Shown piece by piece: positions 1 through 11,760 of a stretch of DNA of 64,000 nucleotides. The DNA comes from Phyllostachys edulis (Eukaryota > Streptophyta > Magnoliopsida > Poales > Poaceae), in NCBI GenBank assembly GCA_036346405.1, contig CM070550.1, positions 18,500,549 through 18,564,548 of the forward strand. The letters run 5' to 3'. Position 1 is the stretch's first letter; every line of letters starts with the position of its first letter. Made by a program: the position numbers and the translations under genes. The notes below the pieces were generated by a model, which did no database searches, was not told the DNA's origin, and saw nothing but the letters and a program-made list of their open reading frames with translations.

Positions 1-932
1 TGAAGCAAGGGTTATTAGTCTTTTTGCCTCTTGCTCTGACCTCATGTAACATCCCAAAGTATGTTACCAAAATAAAAATAAATAAAGTTATTATTTTATT
101 GGATTTTCTAAAATTTGAAAGAGTTTAATTGCTTTATTTGGATTTATGAGGTTTTAAAAGTCAAAAGTAAAATTAATTTGAAGTCTTTGAAGTTTTATTT
201 GAGTTAAAGTTGAAAAATAAAAATTATTTATTTTTGTGGAATTTTCGGAATTTTAAAAGCTTTTACCTAATTATTTTAAAAGCTTTTCCCTAATTATTTT
301 AAATCCAAAATAAATTATGTGCAAAAACTATTGCCAATTATAAGTTGGAATTATTTTATTTAAGTCCAAAATAACTCTAGGAATTTTTGTGATTTTTTAG
401 AATTTTTGGATTTTATTTACGATTTTCTAAAGCCCTTTTGAGTTATCTGAATTAAACTAAATGAAAAATCAAAAGAAAATCCTTAAACGATTTTGGGCTA
501 AATTCAACTTGGCCCAGCTTCTTCCATGCACGCACACATTTCAAGCTTACCAAGACCGCCAAACCAAACCCTCTCCTCAGAGTCGTTGGATGCAAATCTA
601 ACCGCTCCCATCCCTCCTCTCTCTCTCTCGTTTTCCCCTCACCGCACGCAGCCATCAGTTGGAAATCGGACGGTCCCGAGCCTTTCTTTCCCACCCCTTC
701 TTCTCCACGCGAACGGGCCGCACCAAGCCGCCATTAGCGCCGCACGGAGCTCCAATCACACCGTGATTTCCTCCCCTCCTTCCGCGTCCGCGTGCGCAAC
801 GGATCCCCCTTGTCACGCCGGGCCTTCACCGGCCTTTCACCCCTCGTTTCTCGTGCGCAATCACCGTGATTTTGAACCGGTCGTCGCCGTCTCCGTGCGC
901 GTGATCCCCCGCTCTCGGCCTCCCCCGGCCCC

Positions 933-940
933 TATAAATA
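933..940 (+). promoter_or_regulatory. TATA box of the solo LTR
   Basis: TATAAATA lies in GC-rich sequence within the LTR, about 890 bp from its 5' end. This is the expected place for the LTR promoter, and transcription would run rightward. Confidence 0.6.
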
Positions 941-3233
941 GAGCACTTGGAGTGCCTCCTCCTCCTCATTCCAACCCCGCCACCCACTTCTCCCCTTCCC
1001 CTTTCATTTGGCCTGATTTTGCATTTGAAGATCCCCCGCCGCGAGGGCTTTCTTCTCCGATTCCGGCGCCGACACCGCCTCCTCGCCGCCGTTTACACCA
1101 ACGGATCGCTTCCACTCGCCGCCCCCGCGCGCCTCCCCGCCCGAGAGCCACCGAGCCTCGCCGCCGCCATCACCCCTGCCGCCACCGCCAAGGTCCAACC
1201 GCTCCGCGAGCACCGCGACTCCTCATCTCCTCTCTTCGTGTTGAGCCCTCGAGCTCATTGTGGCGTGTAGCGCCAGCCGAAGCTCGACGCCGAAGCGCCG
1301 CCGACGTGGCACCGCCACGTGCCGCCACATTAGCGCCACCTCGGCCGCCCAAGGCCCGCTGCGAGCTGCGTTAGCTGCCGTACAAGACACCCATGCCCTG
1401 CTTATCACATGCGGTGGACCGAGTCCATGGTGGACTTTGATCGAGCATGGACCGGTCCATTGACCTTGGGTCCACTCACATCGATCGATTTTTTTTCCTT
1501 TGGAAAATAATTCGCCGAAATTCTTTTCGAGGGTCGACGTCATAAACCGGATTTTCCTTTAGGAAAATAAATCGTAAATTCTTTTAAATCCAAATTAGGG
1601 TTTAAAACTTCCCGGTTCGTTCTCCTTCATACGAACTCCGATTTCATCGATTCAAATTTCTAAATTCATATAAATTCGAGATCTAGCTAACTAAAACAAA
1701 ATTATATAATTTAGAGTTTATTTGAATTCTGTTTTGAATTTGTCTTATTTTCACGCTTAGATTTCATTTACTTGAGAGTCGATTTCAACGCTGCTCGAGA
1801 ACAAGACTAATCAAGCAAGGCAAGTTATACCCTTGATCATATTTGATCCCATTATTTAAAATTATTTAATTTCTGTTCTAAATTATTGCATGCTTATTTA
1901 TATTCAAGTTAATTTAATTTCCTGTTTTAAATTATAGATATGCCTAATTCCTTTGTACTGCCAATCTTGACATTGAAATAAACCTACCTTGTCACCTTAG
2001 ATGAAAATCTAGTTCATGCAATAGTATGAACTAGAACACTTTGGAAAAATTGATGCTTAGCCATGCTTAGACCAAAAATGTTTGACTTGGGAATTTTCAG
2101 CCAAAAACCAAATGTTGTTTAAATTGTATCCATAGCATCGGTGTGCCATGGAAGTTTGCAAATGATTTTGGAAAATAAAATAAAATCAACAACTGGTTTG
2201 GACTTGGGCGAAATGGATAGTTGGTGGGTGCAAGTTTATGCACGGGCTCTTCTCTGGAATGGTTGAGGCCTAGGGTTTGTTTTGAAAGTCGCCCAGTCAA
2301 TTAAGGACCGGTCTACGAGCTACGGATTGTTAAGCCAAATCGTACTACCACATGTCCTGTATGGGCAGAACCTGACTGACTAATTTGCAACGTTCCAATG
2401 TGGTTGTGCCATCTGGTTGTGTGGGTGTCCGAGTGACCTACTTTTTATGTAATCCCACATGGCGCAAGAGGGGGCTCTAATCCGACGGTGTTTGATCCAA
2501 AGGGAGCGAAACCTTAGCGAGGCATAACTACGTTGGAATGGCGCATTGTAAAGGCCTTGTCACGTGCTCTAGACTACTCACCAAAGGTAGTGAGCAGTGG
2601 TATCGACAGATACCAAACAAACTAAAGAAGTCGTGTCTTGTGGGTAAAGTTGTACAACCTCTGCAGAGTGTCAATCTATTCGAATAGCCGTATCCACGGT
2701 CATGGACATGCTGAGCAAAGCCTTTTGCGGATTAGACTATAATTTTGTTTTAAAAATGGTTTGACGAAATGATTTCATGGATGTTTATTCCATGTGGGAA
2801 ATTTGGGCAGAAAGCCTGGTGCAAGGGGGGTAGTCCTTCACCGCTTGTGTATGGAGATTTATCCTACACTTGAAAATTGATGATTAAAAATAAAATTTGA
2901 TTTTAAATATAGTATAACTGCTTTTGAACTTAGTATTGTATTTAAATTGTCAAAAATTGCTGTTGCGCAAATAACCCTATAAGCCATCCTTTGTTACATC
3001 CATGTATGCATATCATTTTGTTATTTGACGAGTGTAACTTGCGAGCACGGTAGTTGTGCTCATACTTGCTTTATGCAAACAAATTTCAGAGGAGAAGGAC
3101 TTTACCATCGGTGTGGATCTCGACGACTAGGCCGCTACCCCAGTCGATTGCCTGTGGCAGATTAACTTGACTCTACTACATCTTCTTTGTCTTCCGCTGT
3201 GTTCTTTACTGTTGGCTCGTAAGCCTCTTTTGT

Positions 3234-3258
3234 AATAAACTCGCTGATTATTAATAAA
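3234..3258 (+). promoter_or_regulatory. Paired polyadenylation signals of the solo LTR
   Basis: Two AATAAA hexamers (3234-3239 and 3253-3258) stand about 110-140 bp before the LTR end. They are in the orientation of the TATA box and at the place expected for the R/U5 border. Confidence 0.5.
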
Positions 3259-3511
3259 GTTATGCGATTTATGGATGTTACCATATCTCACATCGTGTGA
3301 ACTAGCTACTGATCATGTGACTAGTTCGGAAATGCACAGAGGATTTGGGGTGTTAATCCCAGGTCCGACACCTCAGCACTTGAGGCCCTTCTTAGCATTA
3401 CGCCACATCATGACTCATGAGACGAATCTTAAAGTAAAGCAACCTTTTCCGATCCTCCATTGTTGCCCATAAAGCGTGTGGATCCTCACCTCTCTGGTCG
3501 GCACTCGCCAG

Positions 3512-3805
3512 ATGGATCCCGTCGCGACCACCTCCATGAGTGAGATGAGGATGTGGGGAGAGGATGCCGGTGCCGCTGCACACGATGCTCCCAACCTTGG
3601 ATTTGTCACCCGACTTCGCTTCCGGCGCTGGGAGAAGGAAGAAGACAACGACGCAGAGGAAGAAGGAAGCGGAGGAGAAGACACCTTCCCTAGTTCCATC
3701 CACAAGGACTTGATGCTACCGGCATTGGAGACAACGAGCGTACCCTACATCGTCGACCAAGCGAGTCTCCTGTGCATGAGGATGCTAATTCTCATCTTGG
3801 ACTGA
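3512..3805 (+). CDS. Short acidic hypothetical ORF between two retroelements
   Basis: An ATG-initiated frame of 97 codons lies in the non-LTR sequence between the solo LTR and the copia element. It encodes a hydrophilic peptide with an acidic Glu/Asp run in its second half and no motif I recognise. The minus strand over the same bases also holds open frames, a sign of base composition rather than selection. The surrounding 600 bp has no promoter or splice pattern that I can defend. It may be a fragment of a host gene or chance. Confidence 0.2.
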   Translation: MDPVATTSMSEMRMWGEDAGAAAHDAPNLGFVTRLRFRRWEKEEDNDAEEEGSGGEDTFPSSIHKDLMLPALETTSVPYIVDQASLLCMRMLILILD

Positions 3806-3974
3806 GCCCCCGCACCGCTCAACTCGACCGGACTCCACGAGCTCTCCCCGATGGTGCAAGCCAATGGATTCATGCCGCACACCGGAGATAACCCCAACAA
3901 TGACTTGTCCCGATTGGATTCCTAAATCATTGACTTATTATTGCTACACCAAAAAAGAAAAAAAAACTAAAGCT

Positions 3975-4289
3975 TGTTAGTAATCTTTGTGCATATGGTA
4001 TATCTAGATTTTATGTAGAGTTTGTTTACGTAGTCGTATAGTATTTAGGCAGTATCCATTATAGATTTTAGAGTTTGTGTGGTATCCCTTCAGGATATGT
4101 AGAATCCTTTTTGATACGAATAGTTATTTACTCTCAATAAAAAGGCACACATGTAATCAGATTTTGTGAACAAGAGCAAGAGAAAATTAGAAAAGCTTCT
4201 GTTGTTCCGACGGCACAAAAAAATTTCTTGTGTTCGTGTTCTAGGGTTCCACTGTGTTTGCATGTGTTCGTCTTCGGTTTGGACCAACA
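3975..4289 (+). repeat. 5' LTR of the small copia element
   Basis: A 315-bp repeat starts TGTTAG and ends CCAACA. It carries an AATAAA-type signal in CTCAATAAAAAGGCAC (about 4132-4147). Its partner is the split 3' LTR at 4973-5181 plus 9153-9284. Confidence 0.85.
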
Positions 4290-4291
4290 AT

Positions 4292-4303
4292 TGGTATCAG
4301 AGC
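4292..4303 (+). other. Primer-binding site complementary to initiator Met-tRNA
   Basis: TGGTATCAGAGC begins two bases after the 5' LTR end. This is the standard plant copia PBS pairing with the 3' end of initiator methionine tRNA. It fixes the plus orientation of the element. Confidence 0.9.
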
Positions 4304-4972
4304 TCCAAGTTTGAAACCCTAGCTGCTACCCTGGGAAGGGTGATCTCGACTCACGGGGTGGCATATACGACGTGGCAGCGGGCTCCCATAGCGCACGGCG
4401 GGAGTGCGCATGCGGCAGCTCCTGGTCGCATGTCGGCGCGAGACGCGGTTGGCGCGCGAATCGCACAACGGCACCGCAATGAGATGCGGCCGCGCTTTGG
4501 CACGCCGCTGACGGATCGACAATGATGTCGGGCATAGCGAGCTAAGCGGCGATCGTCTTCGCGCAATCTTGTCGGCGAGCGCATGCATGTAGTTGAGTCC
4601 ATGCATGTGGGAGCAATAGTGCCGAGTCATGTGTGCGTGCATGTTAGCACATTTGAGTTAGTTGTTTGCATGCATGCGTGCATGCGGAATATATAGTGGT
4701 GCACGTCGGTGGAACGCAAGATGGGTTGCACCTTGCCAAGGTGAAAGCGTTGTGTTGGTACTAGATAGTTGCGGTGTCGTATTTGTGTGTGTCCGTGGAG
4801 TTGAGTTTGGGAAGTTGAGGAGATGTGTTCGTCGTCATGAGTCAAGCTCGTGGAGTTGAGTCCGGGACGTTGAGAAAATGTGTTCGTCGTCCTGTATTGA
4901 GTAACAGCTGGACAAGTCGTAGTTGAGACCGATTGCGTCAATAAGTAAGTGCACAAAGATTGGAGAGTGATT

Positions 4973-5181
4973 TGTTAGTAATCTTTTGTGCATATGGTAT
5001 ATCTAGATTTTACGTAGAGTTTGTTTACATAATCCTACAGTATTTAGACAGTATTCATTATGGATTCTAGAGTTTATGTGATATTCCTTCAGGGTATGTA
5101 GAATCCTTTCCGGATACGAATAGTCATTTTCTCTCAATAAAAGGGCACCTATCTAATCATATTTTGTAAATAAGAGCAATA
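4973..5181 (+). repeat. 3' LTR of the small copia element, left piece
   Basis: It matches the first two thirds of the 5' LTR, starting TGTTAGTAATC, and stops at the CACTA insertion. The right piece resumes at 9153 and runs to the terminal CCAACA at 9284. The three bases ATA (5179-5181 and 9150-9152) are the CACTA target duplication. Confidence 0.85.
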
Positions 5182-5204
5182 CACTACTACAAAACAAAGC
5201 TATA

Positions 5205-5490
5205 TTGACGCTTTATCACGCACGGTTCCTTTGGAACCATCGTATTATACTTATCACAAACCGTTATTATTAAGAACCGCTCGTGATATGTAGCGATGCC
5301 TAAAACCGCTCAGGATACGTAATTATCACAAACAGTTTTGTAAATAGAACCGCTCAGTGATATCGCAGATGTCACGCATTGCTATTGTTAAAACCGCTTA
5401 GATACTTTCTGATCGTTTAACAATAACCGTCTGTGATATTAGAATGTCACGCATGCTTCTTAATAAGAACTATCTGTGATATACTGCGCG
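5205..5490. repeat. CACTA-1 left subterminal repeat cluster
   Basis: Degenerate copies of a motif near TATCACAnACGGTT and its reverse complement AACCGnnTGTGATA recur about every 25-45 bp. They are more diverged here than in the right-hand cluster. Confidence 0.7.
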
Positions 5491-5589
5491 TAAATACTCG
5501 ACCATCCTCGATGCACCCCTTGCCCTTGGTGCCTTCACCCACTCCACGTTTGAGCCGCCACCCCTGCTACCTCCTCCCCATTGTGCCAC

Positions 5590-5745
5590 CTTAGAGAGGA
5601 GAAGGAAGGAGGCAGGGAGGAAGGGAAGGAAGGAGGCAGGGAGGAGAAGGAAAGGAGGAAGCTAAAGAGAGGAGAAGGGAAGGAGGAAGGGAGGGGAAGG
5701 AAAGGAGGAAGAAAGGGAGGAGGATCTCGTGGGATATTTGAGATT
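5590..5745 (+). repeat. Purine-rich GGAAGG/GAGGAAG low-complexity tract
   Basis: About 150 bp composed almost wholly of A and G in short units (GGAAGGA, GGGAGG), inside the CACTA element before the transposase. No reading frame here is meaningful. Confidence 0.8.
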
Positions 5746-5909
5746 TTCATCGTGAGTTCCAAGGGTAACAATCTGTAACCATTTATATTTTTCCTAGGTT
5801 AATTACTAAACAATTTTAGTATGTTTGGTCAATAGGAAGAGTAGTTGCGTGCATTAATCTAATTTAACACTAATTTGTTACGTGCGTAGCGTAGCTAGAC
5901 TGAAACTGG

Positions 5910-7440
5910 ATGTACGGTGAGAATCGCGTGAGTGATAAGTGCATTAATGGCGTGTCTGCTTTTAGAAGAGCCACCGAGCAGGATATGTTGAAGAATGTGA
6001 TAAAATTTACGTACTGTCCATGCATTGATTGCGATAATTTAGATATGTTTAACAACCCACCGTATTCAAAGGGATATACATGTTGGGCCAGTCAGGGTGA
6101 AGAGCAGATTATGCAGGAAGTTAATAATAACAACATCGTTGAGAAAGTCAACGATATACCAGATGTGGATTGTGCTTTTGATGAGGATAGGTCGCACAAT
6201 AACAATCTGGATCAGATGTTACATGATGTAGAAGGGAACTAGACAGAGAGAGAGTTTGGTAAATTCGAGGGCTTAATAGAGGACTCGGGAAACCTTTGTT
6301 CCCTAGCTGCAAGCTGGAATACACAACGTTGTCTTTCGTGCTTGAACTGCAGAAATTAAAGGCAAACAATGGTTGGTCCGATAAAAGTTTCACGGCGTTG
6401 TTAGGTCTCCTAGCGGACATCCTTCTAGAGAAAAACGTGTTGCCCAACACCACCTACCAAGTCAAGAAGGTTTTTTGTCCATTGGGAATGGAAGTAGAAA
6501 GAATACATGCATGTCTGAACGATTGTATCCTCTACCGTAAATAGTATGCAAGCATGCATGTATATCCGGTGTGCAAAACATCCTGATACAAGCGTAAGAA
6601 TCCTACTAAGGTAAAGCAAGGACCTCCTGTTAAGGTGTTGTGGTATCTGCCTGTAATCCCATGTTTGATGCGTTTATTTTCGAATCGAAAGGAGGCAAGA
6701 TTGCTGCGTTGGCACTCGGAGGAGAGTAAGAAAGATGGAAAGCTAAGACACCCTACTGATTCTACCCAGTGGAGAAACTTCAATCGGAGCTTCTAAGACT
6801 TTGGAGTGGAACCGAGGAACATAAGGTTAGAATTGAGTACAGATGGGATGAATTACTTCAGTAATATGAGCAGTCGACATAGCACCTGGTTCGTGAATCT
6901 ATGTATGTACAAACTTCCTCTTTGGCTGTGTATGAAGCGGAAGTACATTTTGGTGTCACTACTTATCTAAGGGCCGAAGCAACCTAAGAACAATATTGAT
7001 GTGTACCTAGCACTATTGCTGGAAGATCTTGTGACACTGTGGAACGAAGGGGTACAAGTATGGGATACGTACAAACGAGAGAACTTCACTTTATGCGCCA
7101 TGTTGTTCTGCACCATCAATAATTTTCCTGCCCTTGATAACATGTCGGGGTTCAGTACAAAAGGAGCTAAAACCTGTCCGCACTGCTTAGATGGTACCGA
7201 GAGTGTATGGCTGAACAACTTGCGCAAAGTTGTGTACATGCGCCATTGTAGATTCCTTTACAGGATTCACCCATATTTCAAGATGAAGAAATAATTCGAC
7301 GAAAATAAGGAGGATGGTTTAGCTCCAAAGGCTTTTAGGGGGAAAGAGGTCTATGATATGGTTAATGATATCGATGTTGTGCTTGGAAATAGACGTAAAT
7401 TGAGGACCCGTCAGAAGAACATCTGGAAGAAGTGGTCAAT
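5910..7440 (+). pseudogene. Degenerate En/Spm TNP2-like transposase (Transposase_21)
   Basis: Translation gives recognisable blocks of a plant CACTA transposase. The N-terminus starts MYGENRVSDK with a cysteine cluster CPCIDC (5910-6242). A middle block has PVIPCLMRLF and LRHPTDSTQWRNF (about 6640-6785). The Transposase_21 core reads GPKQPKNNIDVYL and TINNFPALDNMSGFSTKG with CPHC (6970-7294). TAA stops interrupt one frame (within 6790-6800 and 6965-6972) and frame changes occur between blocks. The C-terminal half of the usual protein is missing: after about 7440 the reading continues directly into the region normally found just upstream of the Ulp1 domain. Confidence 0.82.
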
Positions 7441-8195
7441 TTTTGGGGATTTTCCTTTCACGAGTTGGGCCACTTCATCGTGGGCTTCAAAGGTTTATTC
7501 GACCTATTCAACTTCAATACCCTCAATGCCTCACTTCTACGATGCTGGACACTGTAAGTGTGTACAATCAAGTTCTACATTCACATAATATCGATAAATA
7601 TCACAACTTATTGCTTATGTATAGATACATGATGAAAAATGCTCGGCGATGGTGAGAACCAGTGGGTTTCCTCGACTCATACTTGATCTTTGAGTAATGC
7701 ATCACCCAAGACGCATCCTATATCGTGAATTACATAACGACGGGATTGCTTGCTCAGGGCAACAATGACTACATACTGGTGCCCTACAACCAGAAGTAAG
7801 TGTAGAAGTAAGTGCTTCACTACTTGCTATATAAATTTCATTTGCACTTTATACGTAGCACAAATTTAGGTTTAATGACTATAGCGACATACATGAGTAG
7901 GTTCCATTGGATCCTTTTAGTCATTGTACCAAAGAGGAACAAGGTAATATACCTTGATTCCCTACTCAACAAAAACCATGATTTCACTCTTGTGCAAGGA
8001 ATACTCGACAGATGTGCTCATTTCCTCCATACACAACTCTATTGTAGTCTTTCTTCATTTGAAATGGCCGATGATAATTTTTTGGAATCACGTAGGTCGT
8101 TCAGCGCCTATGTTGCCGAGGGAGGGACACACAAGGAATTGAGCGCCACACTACAACATATGACGCGATTTCCGATACGCGCTACAACACAATAA
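7440..8195 (+). pseudogene. Degenerate Ulp1-like (C48) protease ORF of the CACTA element
   Basis: The block GHFIVGFKGLFDLFN followed by ASLLRCW (7455-7552) matches the same block in the second CACTA of this window. The protease-like part follows after intron-like sequence: RFHWILLVIVPKRNKVIYLD (about 7888-7947) contains the His-Trp and Asp positions of Ulp1/C48 enzymes. The usual C-terminal Gln...Cys active-site block is not recognisable. Several stops are present. Such protease domains are known second genes of grass CACTA elements. It is inactive here. Confidence 0.7.
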
Positions 8196-8794
8196 TCCTA
8201 TATCACACTTCGTAATAATATGTCTCGAACTGATTATACCTATATATGTAATTCTATTTTTGCAGTGCCACAAGCAAAAACAAGATCACCTATGTTCATT
8301 CTACGTTTGCCATCATATGTAGTAAATTATGAGTGCTAAGACGAATGATCCAGAGGTTTGTTAATATCGCAATAGTTATTTCCTAATTATAATTTTAAAT
8401 GTATGCTTACTTCTTTAATCCTCCTATCGACAGGGCATGAATCTCGATTTAGATTCATTCGTTATGGGCGAGATCTTGGAGGTTCGAGGACTGCTCTCCA
8501 GCTTCATCAAGATGGAGATTGTAAACACCAACGGAGAGTTTCACTCCGTTGACACCGCTGAACGACCTTGAAACAATTGATTCAATTGTAATTCACTTTG
8601 AGTAGTTGTAATTCAATTGTAACTCTAGCGACAATACTTGAACATATTCTTTTGTAATTGATTGAGTTGTAAATGGTCACTTTGAGTTGTTAACAATTGA
8701 TTCATTTGTGATTCGGTTTTCTGTTTGCTTGCTTTCAGAGGGCATGGTTAGCAATTCTTGAGGCTAGCCGAAAATCAGAAAAATATAGTTAAGT

Positions 8795-9130
8795 ATAACA
8801 AACTATCACGAACGGTTTTGTCGTATAAACCGTCTATGAAGATTTACTATCACAGACGGTTTCCACTAACAACTGTCTGCGATATGTCAAATATCACATA
8901 CGGTTCTTTTTACTAACCGCCTGTGATATGTCTCTAATCACAGACGGTTATTAGTGGAAACCGTATGTGATAGTAAGCCTTTACAGATAGTTTATACGAC
9001 AAAATCGTTTATGTTGTGACTTATTACAGACGGCTCTGAAATCGTCTGTGATAACCGTCTGTTATCATAGGCTCATAAATTTAGACAGTTCAGAAACCGA
9101 CTGTGATGACGGTTTAGAACCGTCTGTTAT
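8795..9130. repeat. CACTA-1 right subterminal repeat cluster
   Basis: At least ten copies of ATCACAGACGGTT-like and AACCGTCTGTGATA-like motifs alternate in orientation. They are better preserved than the left cluster and nearly identical to the repeats at 47457-47700. Confidence 0.85.
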
Positions 9131-9152
9131 GACCCTTTGTATAGTAGTGATA

Positions 9153-9284
9153 GTGCAAGAAAAAAAATCAGAAATGTCGCTATTGTTTCAGCGGCACACA
9201 ATTTTTTTTGTGTGTTCTTTCTAGAGTTTTATTGAACCGAGTTTTATTGTGTTCACGTGTATTCTTCTTCGGTTTGAGCCAACA
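9153..9284 (+). repeat. 3' LTR of the small copia element, right piece
   Basis: This is the continuation of the LTR after the CACTA insertion. It aligns with the last third of the 5' LTR but carries an extra imperfect duplication of about 25 bp around 9224-9252. It ends CCAACA. Confidence 0.8.
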
Positions 9285-9289
9285 GAGCT

Positions 9290-11738
9290 GGCTGTGGTCC
9301 CTTGGAGCTGAAAACCGGAGGAGAAAGAGAGTAGAAGGAACAAGGAAGACAGGGATTGGATGAGTTGGTTGCCTTGCTTTGAGATTTGTCGAATGACGTG
9401 GCATAGCCTTAAAAAGTGGACACAAGTGCTGCGGGGCCCCGTCTCACATAATTTCCTTCCCCCATCGGCGTCCTCGTCTGCTCGCGCGCGACGGCCTACA
9501 AACGTCCTTGGCGGCGACCTTCCGGTGTCCTCGGCGGCGACCTGCCGGCTGCGGCATGACGGAGTCAGTTCGTTGTGACGGTCGTCGAGAGCATCACTAT
9601 GCAGCGTTTAGCGGCCGCTCTCGTGACCATCGGGAGATGCATAGCAGCAAAGCAAGCTAGCTTAGATTCTTAATTTCTTTTGCCTTCGATTTCCTTGATT
9701 CCAGATCTTTCGGATTTCTCCGCCGTCGATTTGGTACGAGAGAAGGGGATAATATACTACTGCATGACCATGTGCTTTACTATACAACGATTAATGCATA
9801 ACTAGAAACACCCTTGCGCGCCTTGGCACGCACGGTCTTGATGTGTTTATTTTGGTCACGAGAGAAAAGAGTCGCATAAAAGATTTGTTTTATGTATCAT
9901 ACAAGAGATACACATATTGCTTTTACTAAGAACTGCTTTTAATTATGTATATGTTAGTTATATGAAGGTAAACCGTGAGATAAGCTTACATTAGCTTCGA
10001 ATTTCTATGTATGGATTACTAAAGAGGAAAAACGCTTTGTAAGCAAAGAATTAGAAGACTTAATATATGTATGTAAGCTATAAGACATACATGGAACCGT
10101 GATCATCTTCCCCGACATCCTTCGATATGCTTTTAGTAATATGAGATAAAGAAAGAATAAGCACTTTATGCGTTGTCCTCGTGGTAAGTAATGAGGAAAA
10201 ATCATATCGTAAGACCGCACTACATTGTACCATAAGAATAAGTAGCCTCACTAGCATGGAGGAGAAGATGAGGGCTAGAGCTACCTAAAAAATCTGCAAT
10301 GGTAAACGCCAACACGGAACCGATCAAAGCACTATAGAGTGAGCCACTGACCTGCATCATGAATAAAGGAATAAAAACATCTATAGCAACAAAGATTCAA
10401 ATTAACTCAAGCCAACCTTGGTGTGACAACTATAAATTTTGATATGATGCGAGTATTACCACAAGGCTAGTTTGCACTTATGACAAAGTTGTACCATGTT
10501 ACAAAGACCGAATGTGGATGGTCGCAAAAGGGCTAACAGAGTTAATAGGGAAAATCACTTGCATGGTTGGATTGGCATACAGATAATTGTAATGCGACAA
10601 GCACACAGAATTGGGAGAACAAGAGAGAATGCACGCCTCTCCCCTTTTGCTCTCTCCAATCCTTCTCTCGCACGCGTGTAGAAGACTAAACATTTTTTTG
10701 GACAGATATAGAAGGTCGGTTTAGGAGTACAATGGATCGCAAGTACATCTATATATATCCGCATCAGTATGGAGTAAACAAAGTGAGATTCCTATATGTA
10801 TAATACGATCAGATAAAGGCATTGCTATCTCAAAGACTAAACAACGAATAATCTGCTATTTTTCATCTTTAGGCTCATCCAAGACAAAAGGGAAGAATGA
10901 TCGGTCCTAAATCGATAACAAATCATACGCAAGAAGGATAGCGAATTTAGTTATTATGAGTCAAAGAAAGATATATAGGAAATACATAATATTACAGATA
11001 AGTCTAGAACACGCAAGATGTTCTAAAGGATAGACTATATAAAGGAAAGAGTCGTGGATGTCAGAGTCGAGAGCACAAAACATGGTTTTTTAGAGTACAA
11101 GCAAAAGACAAGTCGATTGTCGCAATAAAGACTCGTTGGATGGCATGTGGATAGACAGATTTCGAGCAAAACCAATATATATTAGAACCCCCTTCAGTAG
11201 AGATGGGTAGAGCGCACAAGTATTGGAAGGAAAGTTTCACCCTTCTTAAAAGAGAAAAGGTCTCAGATTTAACTATGATTTGAATTACTTTCTTATTAGT
11301 TTCAAGTGAAGAATGTTCATTGAATCAAAGATATAGGTTTCGATGAGTAAGAAATTAAATCGAGATGTCTCAGAATGATGATCTATATAACATATCTACA
11401 GATGGCTGCTGCCTTCCCCATCTTGGCGGCTCTTTTTTGTATGCTCGGAGGGAGGAATGTCCTTGGACGATGCAGATGTTGTCTCAGAAAATAGGTGCTA
11501 AGATCGAGGATAGAGTATGAGCATTTTTTATATATAGTTTAGGAGGTGTGTAGCAATAGGTAAAAAAATGAGCAGGAGCAGAGGTAAACAACAATTAATC
11601 GCTTTACTGTTTTTTTTTTGGAATGCATACAGCTATGTGTTGTTTTAAGGCTTAACCAAAAATATGGTCATGGATATGTAATAGTATTATGTAGATACTA
11701 AGGAAGCATCTCTTAACAGGAAGATGTTATCACATAGG
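9290..11738. other. Unassigned interelement sequence
   Basis: A GC-rich patch at about 9430-9620 is followed by AT-rich sequence with no ORF over about 70 codons and no transposon end that I can define. A pyrimidine-rich stretch with TTGATTCCAGATCT at about 9695 could be an intron 3' end. I see no supported gene. Confidence 0.4.
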
Positions 11739-11760
11739 TGGAGGATGTATATACTGATCA

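Larger units (their letters stand above)
45..3370 (+). mobile_element. Solo long LTR of a gypsy-type retrotransposon
   Basis: The segment begins TGTAACATCCC and ends GGTCCGACA, so it has the TG...CA ends of an LTR. It is flanked by a perfect 5-bp direct repeat CCTCA (40-44 and 3371-3375), the target-site duplication. No PBS, PPT, gag or pol lies inside or beside it, so it is a solo LTR left by LTR-LTR recombination. Its length (3326 bp), GC-rich central third and promoter followed by a long transcribed part recall the long-LTR rice families RIRE3/RIRE8/Atlantys, but the family name is an inference. Open frames in the GC-rich part (about 526-1374) have no domain and are probably fortuitous. 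Confidence 0.88.
5182..9149 (+). mobile_element. CACTA (En/Spm) transposon, internally deleted
   Basis: Terminal inverted repeats CACTACTACAAAACAAAG (5182-5199) and CTTTGTATAGTAGTG (9135-9149) are flanked by the 3-bp duplication ATA (5179-5181, 9150-9152). Subterminal repeats related to ATCACAGACGGTT lie in both orientations at about 5205-5490 and 8795-9130, as expected for the binding sites of the CACTA DNA-binding protein. Inside, in order, are a purine-rich tract, a degenerate TNP2/Transposase_21 gene and a degenerate Ulp1-like protease gene. Stops and frameshifts make it non-autonomous. It inserted into the copia 3' LTR and so is younger than that element. Confidence 0.93.
3975..9284 (+). 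mobile_element. Non-autonomous copia-type LTR element, split by a CACTA insertion
   Basis: Two LTRs starting TGTTAGTAATCTT and ending CCAACA bound a short internal region. The flanks read AAGCT (3970-3974) and GAGCT (9285-9289), a 5-bp target duplication with one change. Once the nested CACTA element and its 3-bp duplication are removed the element is about 1.34 kb: LTRs of about 315 and 341 bp and about 683 bp of internal sequence. No gag or pol frame is present, so it must have moved with enzymes supplied in trans. The internal part holds an imperfect duplication of about 55 bp (about 4793-4900). It resembles TRIM-like or small deletion-derivative copia elements. Confidence 0.85.

Noticed and set aside
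526..1374. 282-codon plus-strand ORF
   Set aside because: It lies in the GC-rich part of the solo LTR, is Pro/Arg/Ser-rich without domain, and other frames on both strands are equally open.
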